Of a stretch of DNA of 36,823 nt, positions 17,861-25,779 are shown piece after piece. Position 1 is the first letter of the stretch. The number at the start of each line of letters is the position of its first letter. The position numbers and the translations under genes were made by a program. The stretch is from positions 1 through 36,823 of the IMG/VR virus record IMGVR_UViG_3300004369_000685. One strand, 5' to 3'. The notes beneath the pieces were generated by a model that saw nothing but the letters and a program-made list of their open reading frames with translations, was not told where the DNA came from and made no database searches. Source of the DNA: a virus.

Positions 17861-18460
17861 ATGAGTAGAAAACAAAAGGTAATTTTAACAGATATAGATG
17901 GTGTAGTACTGGATTGGGAAGAAGGCTTTTCTGTATGGATGGAACACCACGGACATCAAAAAGTAGAAGGATATCAGTACAAATATAATATTGGTGACAG
18001 ATACGGAATGCCGTATGAAAAAGGCAGTAAGTTAGTTAAGCAATTTAACGAAAGTGCGGCAATAGGATTTCTTCCTCCATTAAGAGACGCACAATACTTT
18101 ATTAAAAAATTACATGAGCAACACGGTATAAAATTTGTTGCTATTACTAGTTTAAGTTTAGATCCCTATGCACAAACACTTAGAGAACGAAATCTTAAAA
18201 AATTGATGGGAGATGCATTTTTAGAGGTAGTTTGTTTAGATACAGGTGCAGACAAAGATGAAATACTTACAGAATATAGTAAAAAGTATCCAGGTGCATA
18301 TTGGATAGAAGACAAACCAGAAAATTTACTTGCTGGTGTAAGTGAAGGTTTAAAAGGTATTCTTATGGAACATGGCCATAATATGGACATCAAGATTGAT
18401 GGCTTTGTTGCTAAAAATTGGGAAGATATTTATAATTTTTTATCAAAGGAGTATTTGTAA
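17861..18460 (+). CDS. HAD-superfamily phosphatase, nucleotidase-like
   Basis: A 199-residue haloacid-dehalogenase-fold hydrolase. Motif I is TDIDGVVLDW, with the nucleophile D11 and the acid/base D13. A motif II-like AITSLS follows near residue 97, and motif IV is WIEDKPENLLAG near residue 150, where acidic residues hold Mg2+. The length and the motif pattern resemble the small 5'-nucleotidase-like HAD proteins found in T4-like marine phages, which may dephosphorylate nucleotides during host DNA recycling. Substrate cannot be told from sequence. It is first in an operon and its TAA overlaps the next ATG (TAATG). Confidence 0.85.
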   Translation: MSRKQKVILTDIDGVVLDWEEGFSVWMEHHGHQKVEGYQYKYNIGDRYGMPYEKGSKLVKQFNESAAIGFLPPLRDAQYFIKKLHEQHGIKFVAITSLSLDPYAQTLRERNLKKLMGDAFLEVVCLDTGADKDEILTEYSKKYPGAYWIEDKPENLLAGVSEGLKGILMEHGHNMDIKIDGFVAKNWEDIYNFLSKEYL

Positions 18461-19191
18461 TGGAATTTAAAATAGATGAAGTATTAGCAGTAAGTTGTGC
18501 CGCTCATAGAATTAATAACGGGTTTATTAAAAAAGATCAAGTACGTTTTGATAAAAAGTATGAAAAACATACTTGCAATAGTGATTTACTCTACGATTAT
18601 TTTTATACTTCTAAAACATTTGATGTATTAGATGAGGATAATCAAATGGGAATCGAAGTAAAAGAATATCTTTCAGGTCTTACTTTTAAAGCAATTGAAC
18701 GCGAACTCACAGAGTTCGAAAGTAACGTATTAAAATTAGTAAGCTCTGCAACTGTTAGTAAAGAAAAATTAGGTATTGCGGCCAGTCTGCCAAAAGTTTA
18801 TTATAACAAACTTGAGCAGGATAAATGGACTGACAAAGAAATACAATTATCTAGAACAAGTGAAAAAATAGGTAAATTACATACAAGAGAAACTTTTACT
18901 GGCAAGGTAGAATTCACCAGATATATTCCTAGGACTATGAGTTACATTGTTACTTGTAGTATAGATAACAAACATATCTTAAAATTCTTTTTTGATAAAA
19001 AATTACCTGTAGGAAAAAATGTTACAGTAACTGGGTTTGTTAAATCACAAAGCAAAGGCAAATATCATGCAGGATTCGAAACCATTTTAAACAGAATTAA
19101 AATTGAAGGTGAAAACACAGAGAAGTGTGTATGTGGCAAAAGATTAGAAGATTGTGACGAGTCTTATGATCATATGACAAACGGATTTTAA
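18460..19191 (+). CDS. protein with a predicted C-terminal OB-fold domain, possibly nucleic-acid binding
   Basis: A 243-residue protein without signal peptide. The N-terminal 110 residues are not recognised. Residues from about 145 to 225 (FTGKVEFTRYI, then PVGKNVTVTGFVKSQSKG and ETILNRIKIEG) match the general pattern of an OB-fold found in phage proteins of unknown role, where a strand pair follows 'G-x-x-V-T-V-x-G-x-V-K'. The C-terminus has three Cys and a His (CVCGKRLEDCDESYDH), a possible small zinc knuckle. Together these suggest nucleic-acid binding, but this is inference. Its start overlaps the HAD gene, so the two are translationally coupled. Confidence 0.7.
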   Translation: MEFKIDEVLAVSCAAHRINNGFIKKDQVRFDKKYEKHTCNSDLLYDYFYTSKTFDVLDEDNQMGIEVKEYLSGLTFKAIERELTEFESNVLKLVSSATVSKEKLGIAASLPKVYYNKLEQDKWTDKEIQLSRTSEKIGKLHTRETFTGKVEFTRYIPRTMSYIVTCSIDNKHILKFFFDKKLPVGKNVTVTGFVKSQSKGKYHAGFETILNRIKIEGENTEKCVCGKRLEDCDESYDHMTNGF

Positions 19192-19194
19192 TAG

Positions 19195-19333
19195 AGCGAT
19201 TTCCCGGGTGCCCGGAGGTTTAGAGACTCTTTAAACTAAAAGCCAATATTTGCGTGTCGAATGCTGACGACAATGTTAAAACAGCAAGACTTGAATGAAC
19301 CCTGCTTAAGATCTTGCAGGGTTTCCTTTCTTT
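19195..19333 (+). ncRNA. candidate structured RNA or multi-hairpin 3' UTR
   Basis: Between two genes lie four hairpins in 130 bases: CCGG-GTGC-CCGG (19204-19215), GTTTAGAG-ACT-CTTTAAAC (19218-19236), TGTCG-loop-CGACA (19255-19272) and AACCCTGC-loop-GCAGGGTT (19298-19323). The region is GC-richer than its surroundings and has no good start codon. No promoter of its own is evident, so it may be processed from the upstream operon's 3' end. Confidence 0.35.
19298..19333 (+). terminator. terminator of the HAD/OB-fold operon
   Basis: An 8-bp perfect stem AACCCTGC/GCAGGGTT with a 10-base loop, followed by the T-rich TCCTTTCTTT. It precedes the late promoter at 19338, so it separates early/middle from late transcription. 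Confidence 0.7.
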
Positions 19334-19337
19334 ACCT

Positions 19338-19345
19338 GATAAATA
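19338..19345 (+). promoter_or_regulatory. T4-type late promoter (GATAAATA)
   Basis: GATAAATAGTATTGTAGG is placed 32 bases before the ATG at 19377; the AAGGAG ribosome-binding site is close to the start codon. Confidence 0.75.
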
Positions 19346-19376
19346 GTATTGTAGGACACACAAAGGAGTAAATACT

Positions 19377-19760
19377 ATGGCAGAGGTAGAAGGAAAAGGC
19401 AACGTAACAGTTGATCTTGAAAAATATACTGAACTTGTTCTTAAAGTTGATGAAGCACAGGACAAGATCAATGAAATGGAGATTCTTAGAAAAGAGCTCA
19501 AAATAGCAACTGCGGCCGCAAAACCAGTTGAAAGGTTTTCGTTCGGAGCATTGTTTAGAGATGAAAATGATATAAATGAAAAATCTATCATTGGATTTAT
19601 ATCATTTGGTATTATGGTAGCATTTGGTATATGTGACCTAGTCACCGCATTTTGGGGCATGGACTTACAAATATCGGACACAATCTATACATCATTTGTA
19701 GTAGTTACACTTGGTGCATTTGGTATTAGTGAGGCAGGAAAAGCCTTTAGTAAGCAATAA
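19377..19760 (+). CDS. small membrane protein, holin candidate
   Basis: A 127-residue protein. The first 50 residues are charged and probably form a coiled coil (LVLKVDEAQDKINEMEILRKEL). Two hydrophobic segments follow: about residues 71-93 (IIGFISFGIMVAFGICDLV) and about 101-118 (IYTSFVVVTLGAFGI). It has a strong AAGGAG site and its own late promoter. A late-expressed, short, two-span membrane protein fits a holin, which would release the lysozyme encoded at 7442; no other good candidate appears in the window. The long N-terminal coiled coil is not typical, so a virion or envelope role is also possible. Confidence 0.5.
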   Translation: MAEVEGKGNVTVDLEKYTELVLKVDEAQDKINEMEILRKELKIATAAAKPVERFSFGALFRDENDINEKSIIGFISFGIMVAFGICDLVTAFWGMDLQISDTIYTSFVVVTLGAFGISEAGKAFSKQ

Positions 19761-19763
19761 TTT

Positions 19764-19907
19764 ATGATAAAAAAGTTTTTTAAGTGGCACGAAGATTTTA
19801 CTAACAGAATAGTAGCCAAGTTGCCCTCAGAATATGTGGCTTTATGGATAGCCTGGTTAGAGGGTATTTTGCTAGGTAGTATAATTGTTTGGGCAATAAT
19901 GAGATAA
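19764..19907 (+). CDS. 47-residue single-span membrane protein
   Basis: A small open frame starting ATG ATA AAA AAG, 3 bases after the previous gene. It has a basic N-terminus (MIKKFFKWHEDF) and one hydrophobic C-terminal segment (ALWIAWLEGILLGSIIVWAI), so it should insert in the inner membrane. It lies behind the holin candidate and could be an antiholin or a partner of it. This is a position-based guess. The 1-base gap to the next gene supports that it is translated. Confidence 0.6.
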   Translation: MIKKFFKWHEDFTNRIVAKLPSEYVALWIAWLEGILLGSIIVWAIMR

Positions 19908-19908
19908 T

Positions 19909-20217
19909 ATGTTTGTAAAACACTTTGTAAGAATGCTGACAAGAGAAGAGCTCAGTGACCAAGATGTCATTGTGTATTATGATATTGTGCAGAGTGTCGT
20001 GCCCACAAAACTTCTCAAGGCATATGACGAAGAAAAACAGCAAGTTGGTGTAGAGGTTATGGCCTATACCAGTGAAGATGATAAAGGTGATATGTGGATA
20101 TATGAAGCAATTTTAGAAGATGAAATAGATGCAGAAGAAGGAGACGAAATTTCTGACATGCTGTTTCAAGAATTCGACGACTTAAAATTTACATTTGAAG
20201 CATCTGTTGAAGTTTAA
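19909..20217 (+). CDS. small acidic protein of unknown function
   Basis: 102 residues, strongly acidic in the second half (ILEDEIDAEEGDEISDML). No motif, signal or membrane segment is recognised. It starts 1 base after the preceding small membrane gene and its stop overlaps the next start (TAATG), so it is part of a tight gene string leading to dsbA and DNA polymerase. Acidic small phage proteins are sometimes DNA mimics or host-protein inhibitors, but nothing here shows that. Confidence 0.7.
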   Translation: MFVKHFVRMLTREELSDQDVIVYYDIVQSVVPTKLLKAYDEEKQQVGVEVMAYTSEDDKGDMWIYEAILEDEIDAEEGDEISDMLFQEFDDLKFTFEASVEV

Positions 20218-20426
20218 TGTTTGTAGAAGTTCATTTTAACGGTGACGAGTTTGTTGCTTTTAATAAAAAAACTAACGAAAGAATTACAGATCGCTCTATC
20301 CTAGAGCAAATATCTTTCCAGCAATTTCCAGGTATAAAAGGTATTTTAGAAATTAATATTGACACAACCGAAAACTCTGCTATAATAGAACCATTACAAA
20401 TAAATATAGGCATACAGGACACATAA
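20217..20426 (+). CDS. small protein of unknown function with an internal promoter
   Basis: 69 residues without a recognised motif. It begins in a TAATG overlap with the gene before. Its coding sequence contains a full sigma70-type promoter (20359-20386) and a possible late core (20399-20406), both for the next gene, so the 3' end of this gene serves two purposes. Confidence 0.65.
   Translation: MFVEVHFNGDEFVAFNKKTNERITDRSILEQISFQQFPGIKGILEINIDTTENSAIIEPLQINIGIQDT
20359..20386 (+). promoter_or_regulatory. sigma70-type promoter inside a gene, for dsbA
   Basis: TTGACA (20359-20364), 16-base spacer, TATAAT (20381-20386), both perfect. Predicted +1 about 20393, 35 bases before the dsbA ATG. Confidence 0.75.
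20399..20406 (+). promoter_or_regulatory. possible late promoter core (AATAAATA) for dsbA
   Basis: AATAAATA followed by TAGG, 22 bases before the dsbA ATG. It differs from the five GATAAATA sites in its first base. A second, late start for dsbA would suit a protein linked to late transcription. Confidence 0.4.
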
Positions 20427-20427
20427 T

Positions 20428-20691
20428 ATGGCATTTAATAAAGTTTTCAATCAAGAAGAAATCGCAAGACTAAAAAAATTAGTCCAAGAAGGAGATCAAG
20501 TTCTATATGAAGTTGATGCTCTAAATACAGGATTAAGAGAAACTGTCAAAGCAATCGCAGAAGAAATGGATCTTAAGCCAGGCATTTTAATGAAAGCAAT
20601 TAAAGTGGCTCATAAGGCTAAATTTACTGATGAAAGAGATAACTTTGACGAGTTAGAAACAATCCTGGAATCAGTTGGCAAAACATTATAA
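20428..20691 (+). CDS. dsbA: DsbA-like double-stranded DNA-binding protein
   Basis: 87 residues, close to T4 DsbA (89). The all-helical pattern and the second half (LRETVKAIAEEMDLKPGILMKAIKVAHK, then DNFDELETILESV) follow T4 DsbA, whose equivalent reads KDIRIRAKDELGVDGKMF and FEAETEEVVELY. In T4 the protein binds double-stranded DNA near late promoters and enhances late transcription. Here it is immediately upstream of DNA polymerase, with its own strong promoter and a possible late one. The call rests on similarity of length and pattern remembered from the family, not on an active site. Confidence 0.8.
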   Translation: MAFNKVFNQEEIARLKKLVQEGDQVLYEVDALNTGLRETVKAIAEEMDLKPGILMKAIKVAHKAKFTDERDNFDELETILESVGKTL

Positions 20692-20695
20692 TCTA

Positions 20696-20730
20696 TTGAC
20701 ATTTTACAAATATACTGTATAATTACAGTA
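20696..20730 (+). promoter_or_regulatory. DNA polymerase promoter with overlapping palindrome
   Basis: TTGACA (20696-20701), 16-base spacer, TATAAT (20718-20723). The -10 box lies within an inverted repeat, TACTGTA-TAAT-TACAGTA (20713-20730), a possible operator. The predicted +1 is about 20730, the A of an ATG that opens a 6-codon frame (METLHL) ending in TGA at 20748-20750, which overlaps the polymerase ATG at 20747 (ATGA). Confidence 0.8.
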
Positions 20731-20746
20731 TGGAGACACTACATCT

Positions 20747-23422
20747 ATGAGTTACGTTGATGCATTTTATGAGCAAGGCAAAGACATTGTCACTGTTATA
20801 GAACGTGTTGATGGAAAAAGGGTTATCAAAGAAACACAGCCTATACATAATTTTTATTATGCAGATCCTAACGGAAAATACAAAAGCATATATGGTGATC
20901 CTGTAACTGAAGTTAAATGCTCTAGTTTAAAAGATTTCAAGAAGAACATAGGTATAAACAACAACAATCAGTTATTTGAAAGCGACTTACGGCCACTAAA
21001 CAAAGTTTTAGCAGAACAATATGTAAATGCAGAGCCTCCTAATCTAAATGTTTGTTTTTTAGATATTGAGGTAGATTTTGATCCACAACGTGGGTACAGT
21101 AGTCCTGATAATCCTTTTACTCCAATTACAGCAATAGGTGTTTATCTGCAATGGATGGACGCCATGGTGTGTTTAGCAGTACCCCCTAAAACTTTGACTT
21201 GGGAACAGGCACAAGAAGTTGTAAAGCCTTTGCCTGAAGTTATGCTGTTTAGAACAGAAAAAGAAATGTTAGATACATTTTTAGAAATAATAGATGACGC
21301 AGACGTACTTACAGGTTGGAACAGTGAAGGATATGATATACCTTATATAATAAACAGAATTACTAAAACAATGGGTAAGGCAGAAACAAGACGTATGTGT
21401 TTGTTAAAAAAATTACCTAAAGCAAGAAGTTATGAAAAATATGGTAACGAAGTCAATACTTATGACTTAATTGGCAGAATACATTTAGACTATTTAGAAC
21501 TGTATAGAAAATACAACTATGAAGAAAGACATAGTTATAGATTGGACTACATTGGAGAAATGGAAGTTGGAGAGAAAAAAGTTCCTTATGAAGGTAGTTT
21601 AGACAGACTTTACAACCATGACTTCCTAAAATTTTGTGAATACAACATACAAGACGTTATGTTGCTGGACAAAATGGATAAAAAATTACAGTTTATAGAT
21701 CTTGCAAATATTATTGCACATGAGAATACTGTATTGATTCCAACCACAATGGGTGCCGTTGCAACAACAGAACAAGCAATTATAAATGAAGCACACAGAC
21801 GTGATATGGTTGTGCCTGACAAACCTAAAGCATCTGAACGTGATACAGCCGCAGGTGCCTTTGTGGCAACTCCTAAAAAAGGTTTCCATGAATGGGTAGG
21901 CAGTATGGATTTAAACAGTCTATATCCTAGTGTATTTAGAGCCTTAAATATGGCTCCTGAAACAGTTGTAGGGCAGTTACGTTTAGATTACACAGAAGAA
22001 GAAATAGACAATGCTATGCGATTAGAAAAGAAAAGTTTTGCTGATGCCTGGCAGGGTAAGTTTGGTACTAATGAGTTTGAGTTTGTAAAAAGCAAAGATG
22101 TAGATCATGTTATGCATCTGGATATGGACGATGGTGGCACACATGAAGTTACAGGTGCTGATGTTTATAATTTAGTTTTTAATAGTGGGCAACCGTGGAA
22201 TATCAGTGCTAATGGTACTATCTTTAAAACAGACTTCCAAGGCATTGTGCCTGGACTATTAGAGAACTGGTATGCAGACAGACAACGTATGCAGAAGAAG
22301 AAAAAGGAATCAGAAGGTGCAGAACAAGTTTATTGGGATAAAAGGCAGTTAGTTAAAAAGATTCAGTTAAACAGTTTGTATGGTGCAATATTAAATCCGC
22401 ATTGTAGATTTTATGATAAACGTATTGGACAAAGTACAACATTAACAGGCAGAGCAATTACTAAACACATGGCGGCAGAAACAAATCGTATGCTAACAGG
22501 TGAATATGATTATGAGGGAGATTGTATTATATATGGAGATACAGACTCTGTGTATTTTAGTGCGGCACCTGTTATGGGAGATCAGCAACTAGATATGGAT
22601 AGTGCAATTAAATTGTATGATCACATATCTAATACAGTAAGTGATACGTTTCCACAGTTTTTAAAAGATACATTTAACGTGCCTTTAGAAACAGGACAGG
22701 TAATGAAGGCAGGTAGAGAAGTAGTTGGTAAAGCAGGACTATTTTTAACCAAGAAGCGATATGGTATATTATGTTTAGACATTGAGGGATATCAACCTGA
22801 AGGCGGCAAGCTCAAAGCAATGGGTTTAGAAATTAAACGTTCTGATACTCCTGAATTTATTCAAGACTTTTTAGAAGAACTTTTAATTGATTCCTTAAAT
22901 GGTCTTGGAGAAGATCATATTATACAAAAAATAAAAGACTTTAAGGCTTACTTTAAGAATTTAGATCCCTGGGGCAAAGGCATGCCTAAACGTGCAAATA
23001 ATGTTACATTATATACTGCAAAAATGTTAGATAAAGCCACAGCACCACAAACAAATTCATTACATAAATTGAATGCTCTTAAAAATGAAGGTCAAAATAA
23101 TATGATACCTGGACATGTTAGAGGAAGTATAAATTGGAACAATCTTAGAAAAGCAAACAGTGATGCATATAGCCTTAGTGTAACAGATGGAATGAAGGTA
23201 ATTGTTTGTAAGTTAAAGAATAATCCCATGGGTTATACTAGTATTGCTTATCCTACTGATGAATTGAATCTGCCACAATGGTTTAAAGAACTGCCTTTTG
23301 ATGAAGAGGCTATGGAAGAAACTGTATTAGATAAAAAGATAGAGAATGTGTTAGGCCCTATGGGATTTGATCTTAGTAAAACAAAACAAAGTGAAACTTT
23401 TAATCATTTTTTTGAATTTTGA
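20747..23422 (+). CDS. 43: family B DNA polymerase (gp43)
   Basis: 891 residues, against 898 in T4. The 3'-5' exonuclease part has Exo I CFLDIEVDFD with D106/E108, Exo II TGWNSEGYDIPYI, and Exo III YNIQDVMLLDKM. The polymerase part has motif A SMDLNSLYPSVF with D388, motif B KIQLNSLYGAIL, and motif C IYGDTDSVYF with D598/D600, followed by the KKRYG motif. All key residues are present, so it should be an active replicative polymerase with proofreading. The C-terminus (ETFNHFFEF) ends in a hydrophobic tail that can bind the gp45 clamp. It has its own promoter, with GGAG 11 bases upstream of the ATG, and gp45 lies just downstream. A weak A/T-rich hairpin follows the gene. Confidence 0.97.
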   Translation: MSYVDAFYEQGKDIVTVIERVDGKRVIKETQPIHNFYYADPNGKYKSIYGDPVTEVKCSSLKDFKKNIGINNNNQLFESDLRPLNKVLAEQYVNAEPPNLNVCFLDIEVDFDPQRGYSSPDNPFTPITAIGVYLQWMDAMVCLAVPPKTLTWEQAQEVVKPLPEVMLFRTEKEMLDTFLEIIDDADVLTGWNSEGYDIPYIINRITKTMGKAETRRMCLLKKLPKARSYEKYGNEVNTYDLIGRIHLDYLELYRKYNYEERHSYRLDYIGEMEVGEKKVPYEGSLDRLYNHDFLKFCEYNIQDVMLLDKMDKKLQFIDLANIIAHENTVLIPTTMGAVATTEQAIINEAHRRDMVVPDKPKASERDTAAGAFVATPKKGFHEWVGSMDLNSLYPSVFRALNMAPETVVGQLRLDYTEEEIDNAMRLEKKSFADAWQGKFGTNEFEFVKSKDVDHVMHLDMDDGGTHEVTGADVYNLVFNSGQPWNISANGTIFKTDFQGIVPGLLENWYADRQRMQKKKKESEGAEQVYWDKRQLVKKIQLNSLYGAILNPHCRFYDKRIGQSTTLTGRAITKHMAAETNRMLTGEYDYEGDCIIYGDTDSVYFSAAPVMGDQQLDMDSAIKLYDHISNTVSDTFPQFLKDTFNVPLETGQVMKAGREVVGKAGLFLTKKRYGILCLDIEGYQPEGGKLKAMGLEIKRSDTPEFIQDFLEELLIDSLNGLGEDHIIQKIKDFKAYFKNLDPWGKGMPKRANNVTLYTAKMLDKATAPQTNSLHKLNALKNEGQNNMIPGHVRGSINWNNLRKANSDAYSLSVTDGMKVIVCKLKNNPMGYTSIAYPTDELNLPQWFKELPFDEEAMEETVLDKKIENVLGPMGFDLSKTKQSETFNHFFEF

Positions 23423-23446
23423 TCTAAAAAAATGGTGGTATTTTCC

Positions 23447-23474
23447 TTGACAAATCTAAATAACAATGTATAAT
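23447..23474 (+). promoter_or_regulatory. sigma70-type promoter for the sliding clamp
   Basis: TTGACA (23447-23452), 16-base spacer, TATAAT (23469-23474). The predicted +1 is about 23481 and GGAG precedes the ATG at 23500. Confidence 0.85.
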
Positions 23475-23499
23475 GATAAAATAATCTTTGGAGAAATGA

Positions 23500-24246
23500 A
23501 TGGCAATTAAAGACATACTAAAAGATGTACTTAAACACACACATGGTTTAGGTATATTTGAAATGGTAAAGATTACAGGAGACGTTGAAAAAACTACTGT
23601 TGAAACAGTTGATGGTGACAAAACTGTGATCTTTAAAGGAGAAACACACAATCCATATCCTGAGTTTGTAGATGCAACTGTAGGTTTGAGCAGAATGCAA
23701 GTACTACAAGGTTATTTACAATATCCTGGTTTTGATGGAGAAGGTTCTGATGTTAAAATTAATACTCAAGATCGTAATGGAGAAACTGTTCCTGTTGAGG
23801 TAGAATTTACTAGTACTGACGGTAATGACGCACATTACAGATTCATGTTAGCAGATGTAATTAATCAGCAATTAAAAGCAATTAAATTTAAAGGTGCTGA
23901 GTTTGATTTAAATGTTGTCCCTAGTGATAAAAATTTAAAAGACTTATCATACTTTAATAGTGTGCTAGGTGGATTTGAGGCAAACTTTAGTCCTAAAACT
24001 GATGGCACTAGTTTATGGTTTCACATTGGAGATGGTATAAGCGACAGAACAAAAATTTTAATAAATGCTGATATTGATGGTAGCATTACAGGTGATTGGA
24101 AATGGCCATTAGACATTGTGTTAAAAATATTGAGACTTAGTGATACAGGAAATTGTGTATTGAGTATCAATGATCAAGGCTTACTACAAATAGTTGTAGA
24201 TAGTGGATTGGCAAAATATACATACCTGTTACCTGCGAGAAGTTAA
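23500..24246 (+). CDS. 45: sliding clamp (gp45-like processivity factor)
   Basis: 248 residues, near T4 gp45 (228). No catalytic motif exists in this family; the call rests on size, position directly after gp43, and the two-domain pattern: an N-terminal half with VKITGDVEKTTVETVDGD and a central FVDATVGLSRMQVLQGYL, and a C-terminal half with FEANFSPKTDGTSLWF. The LSRMQVLQGYL stretch matches the 'D-L-x-x-F-L-x-x-L' region of gp45. In T4-like phages, the trimeric ring tethers the polymerase and also acts as the mobile activator of late transcription, which fits the GATAAATA promoters here. The TGT/DpdA-like gene follows without a gap. Clamp loader genes 44/62 are not in the window. Confidence 0.75.
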   Translation: MAIKDILKDVLKHTHGLGIFEMVKITGDVEKTTVETVDGDKTVIFKGETHNPYPEFVDATVGLSRMQVLQGYLQYPGFDGEGSDVKINTQDRNGETVPVEVEFTSTDGNDAHYRFMLADVINQQLKAIKFKGAEFDLNVVPSDKNLKDLSYFNSVLGGFEANFSPKTDGTSLWFHIGDGISDRTKILINADIDGSITGDWKWPLDIVLKILRLSDTGNCVLSINDQGLLQIVVDSGLAKYTYLLPARS

Positions 24247-25779
24247 ATGATAGATTTAGGAAAGACACAAAAAGATTATGCATTCTATTTACCTGCTATT
24301 AGTAGTTTTTATGTAAAACAATTAGACAACCTACAAAAAGAAGTTGCTCCAAGAGTTCCTGAAGGCTTTGAGTTAGGTCATGGGGGTATGGATTTCCTAA
24401 AAGACAAAGACACATATTATCATTATCCCTGGGGATTATATTCAGCCGGTCATGCTCAACTGGATTTAGAAAAACTAGATACTGAGCCTATGATTACTGA
24501 CAGAGATAGAAGCAAGACAATGATACTAGGAGACTCAGGTGGTTTCCAGATTGCTACTGGTGTCATTAAAATGGATTGGGCGAACGCAATTAATCCAAAT
24601 GATCCTGAAAGAGAAAAACTTGTAGATAAAATTCTTAAATGGGAGGAAGAACAATGTGACTGGGCTATGACACTTGATGTTCCTCCTTTTGCGGCCTTCC
24701 CTCCTTTTAATAAGAAAACAGGATTAGAAACATTTGAGCAAACTATGACAATTAGTTTGTATAATTTAGATTACTACATGAAGAACAGAACACCTGGTAA
24801 GTGTAAGTTCTTAAATGTTATGAGTGGTGTTGATCAGCCTACATGTGATGAATGGTATGAAAAAGTAAAACACTTTAGTGATCCTAAGTTTTGTCAAGAA
24901 GCATATGGCAATAGCGAACTTGCATTAGAAGGTTATGCATTTGCTGACTTACAAAAACGTAATATGAGAATGGCACTAAGACGTATTTTAAAACTTAGAG
25001 AGGATGGATTACTAGAAGGAAAAGGTTGGATACACTTCCTGGGTACAGGCAAACTTGATTGGGCATGTTATTTGACAAGCATACAAAGAATGTTAAGAAA
25101 ACATGATAGTCCAAATATCTGCTTGAGTATGGATGCCGCAAGTCCATTTGTTAATAGTGCATATGGTAGTACATATACACATAATAGTTTCCATCCTAAA
25201 AAGTTCAGTTACTTGATGGACAGAGCAATAGATAATCAGGCACTTAAAGGCTCTGACTTGCCTATGCCTTTTGCACACTCTCCTATAATGAGCAGACTTA
25301 CTGTTGGAGATATTTGTGCAATGGCAGAAGGAGACTTAGACAAAAATGGTAAAGCAAAAGGTCCAGACAGTACAAGTTGGGACACACAGAGTTACTTATA
25401 TTATATGGGACATAGTGTTTATAATCACATAACCGCGGTACAAGAAGCAAACAGACTAGCAGATGTAGAAAAATACAGAGCAAACGTACATTACACTGAT
25501 TACATAAATGACAAGAGCTCAGGCAAAAGCAATGAGTTTAGTCCTTATGTTCCTGCAAAGGCATTATACTTTGATAGTTTTTGTCAGGAAGTATTAGATC
25601 CTGCTTGTCCAGATCCATATCAACTAATAGAAGATAATATTAAATTGTTAAATGAACTTAGTTTTGGTGCAAAAACAAATGCAGGATTTGGCGCCTTTTT
25701 TGAAGAAGAGGAGTTTGATGCAGACGATGATGTTAGTGCAAAAACACATGATATCATGTCTGGAGATTTTGAGGCATAA
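24247..25779 (+). CDS. dpdA: TGT-fold 7-deazaguanine transglycosylase, DpdA-like
   Basis: 510 residues, longer than bacterial TGT (about 375). The TGT signature DSGGFQ (D96 to Q101) is intact; its Asp contacts the base. CDWAMTLDVPPF matches the TGT strand with a following Asp, HFLGTGKLDW matches the 'MGVGxPED' loop, and LSMDAASP with D296 is at the expected place of the nucleophile. A CxCxxC zinc site typical of tRNA-TGT is not evident. This fits the DpdA family, which exchanges guanine in DNA for a 7-deazaguanine and so blocks restriction enzymes. folE and queE are about 6.5 kb downstream. It starts directly after gp45, so the modification gene is read with the replication genes. An RNA target remains possible. 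Confidence 0.8.
   Translation: MIDLGKTQKDYAFYLPAISSFYVKQLDNLQKEVAPRVPEGFELGHGGMDFLKDKDTYYHYPWGLYSAGHAQLDLEKLDTEPMITDRDRSKTMILGDSGGFQIATGVIKMDWANAINPNDPEREKLVDKILKWEEEQCDWAMTLDVPPFAAFPPFNKKTGLETFEQTMTISLYNLDYYMKNRTPGKCKFLNVMSGVDQPTCDEWYEKVKHFSDPKFCQEAYGNSELALEGYAFADLQKRNMRMALRRILKLREDGLLEGKGWIHFLGTGKLDWACYLTSIQRMLRKHDSPNICLSMDAASPFVNSAYGSTYTHNSFHPKKFSYLMDRAIDNQALKGSDLPMPFAHSPIMSRLTVGDICAMAEGDLDKNGKAKGPDSTSWDTQSYLYYMGHSVYNHITAVQEANRLADVEKYRANVHYTDYINDKSSGKSNEFSPYVPAKALYFDSFCQEVLDPACPDPYQLIEDNIKLLNELSFGAKTNAGFGAFFEEEEFDADDDVSAKTHDIMSGDFEA

Noticed and set aside
19195-19333. tmRNA gene, because of the tag-like frame ADDNVKTARLE and a hairpin after its stop
   Set aside because: There is no tRNA-like domain, no T-arm GTTCRANNC and no CCA end, and the peptide does not end in a hydrophobic ALAA-type degradation tail.
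20713-20730. LexA (SOS) box at the polymerase promoter
   Set aside because: The gamma-proteobacterial box is CTG-N10-CAG; here the spacing is CTG-N8-CAG. It is reported only as a palindrome of unknown binder.
23409-23440. terminator after DNA polymerase (T-run, loop, A-run)
   Set aside because: The stem is almost only A-T pairs and the loop is 12 bases; there is no GC core, so termination cannot be supported.
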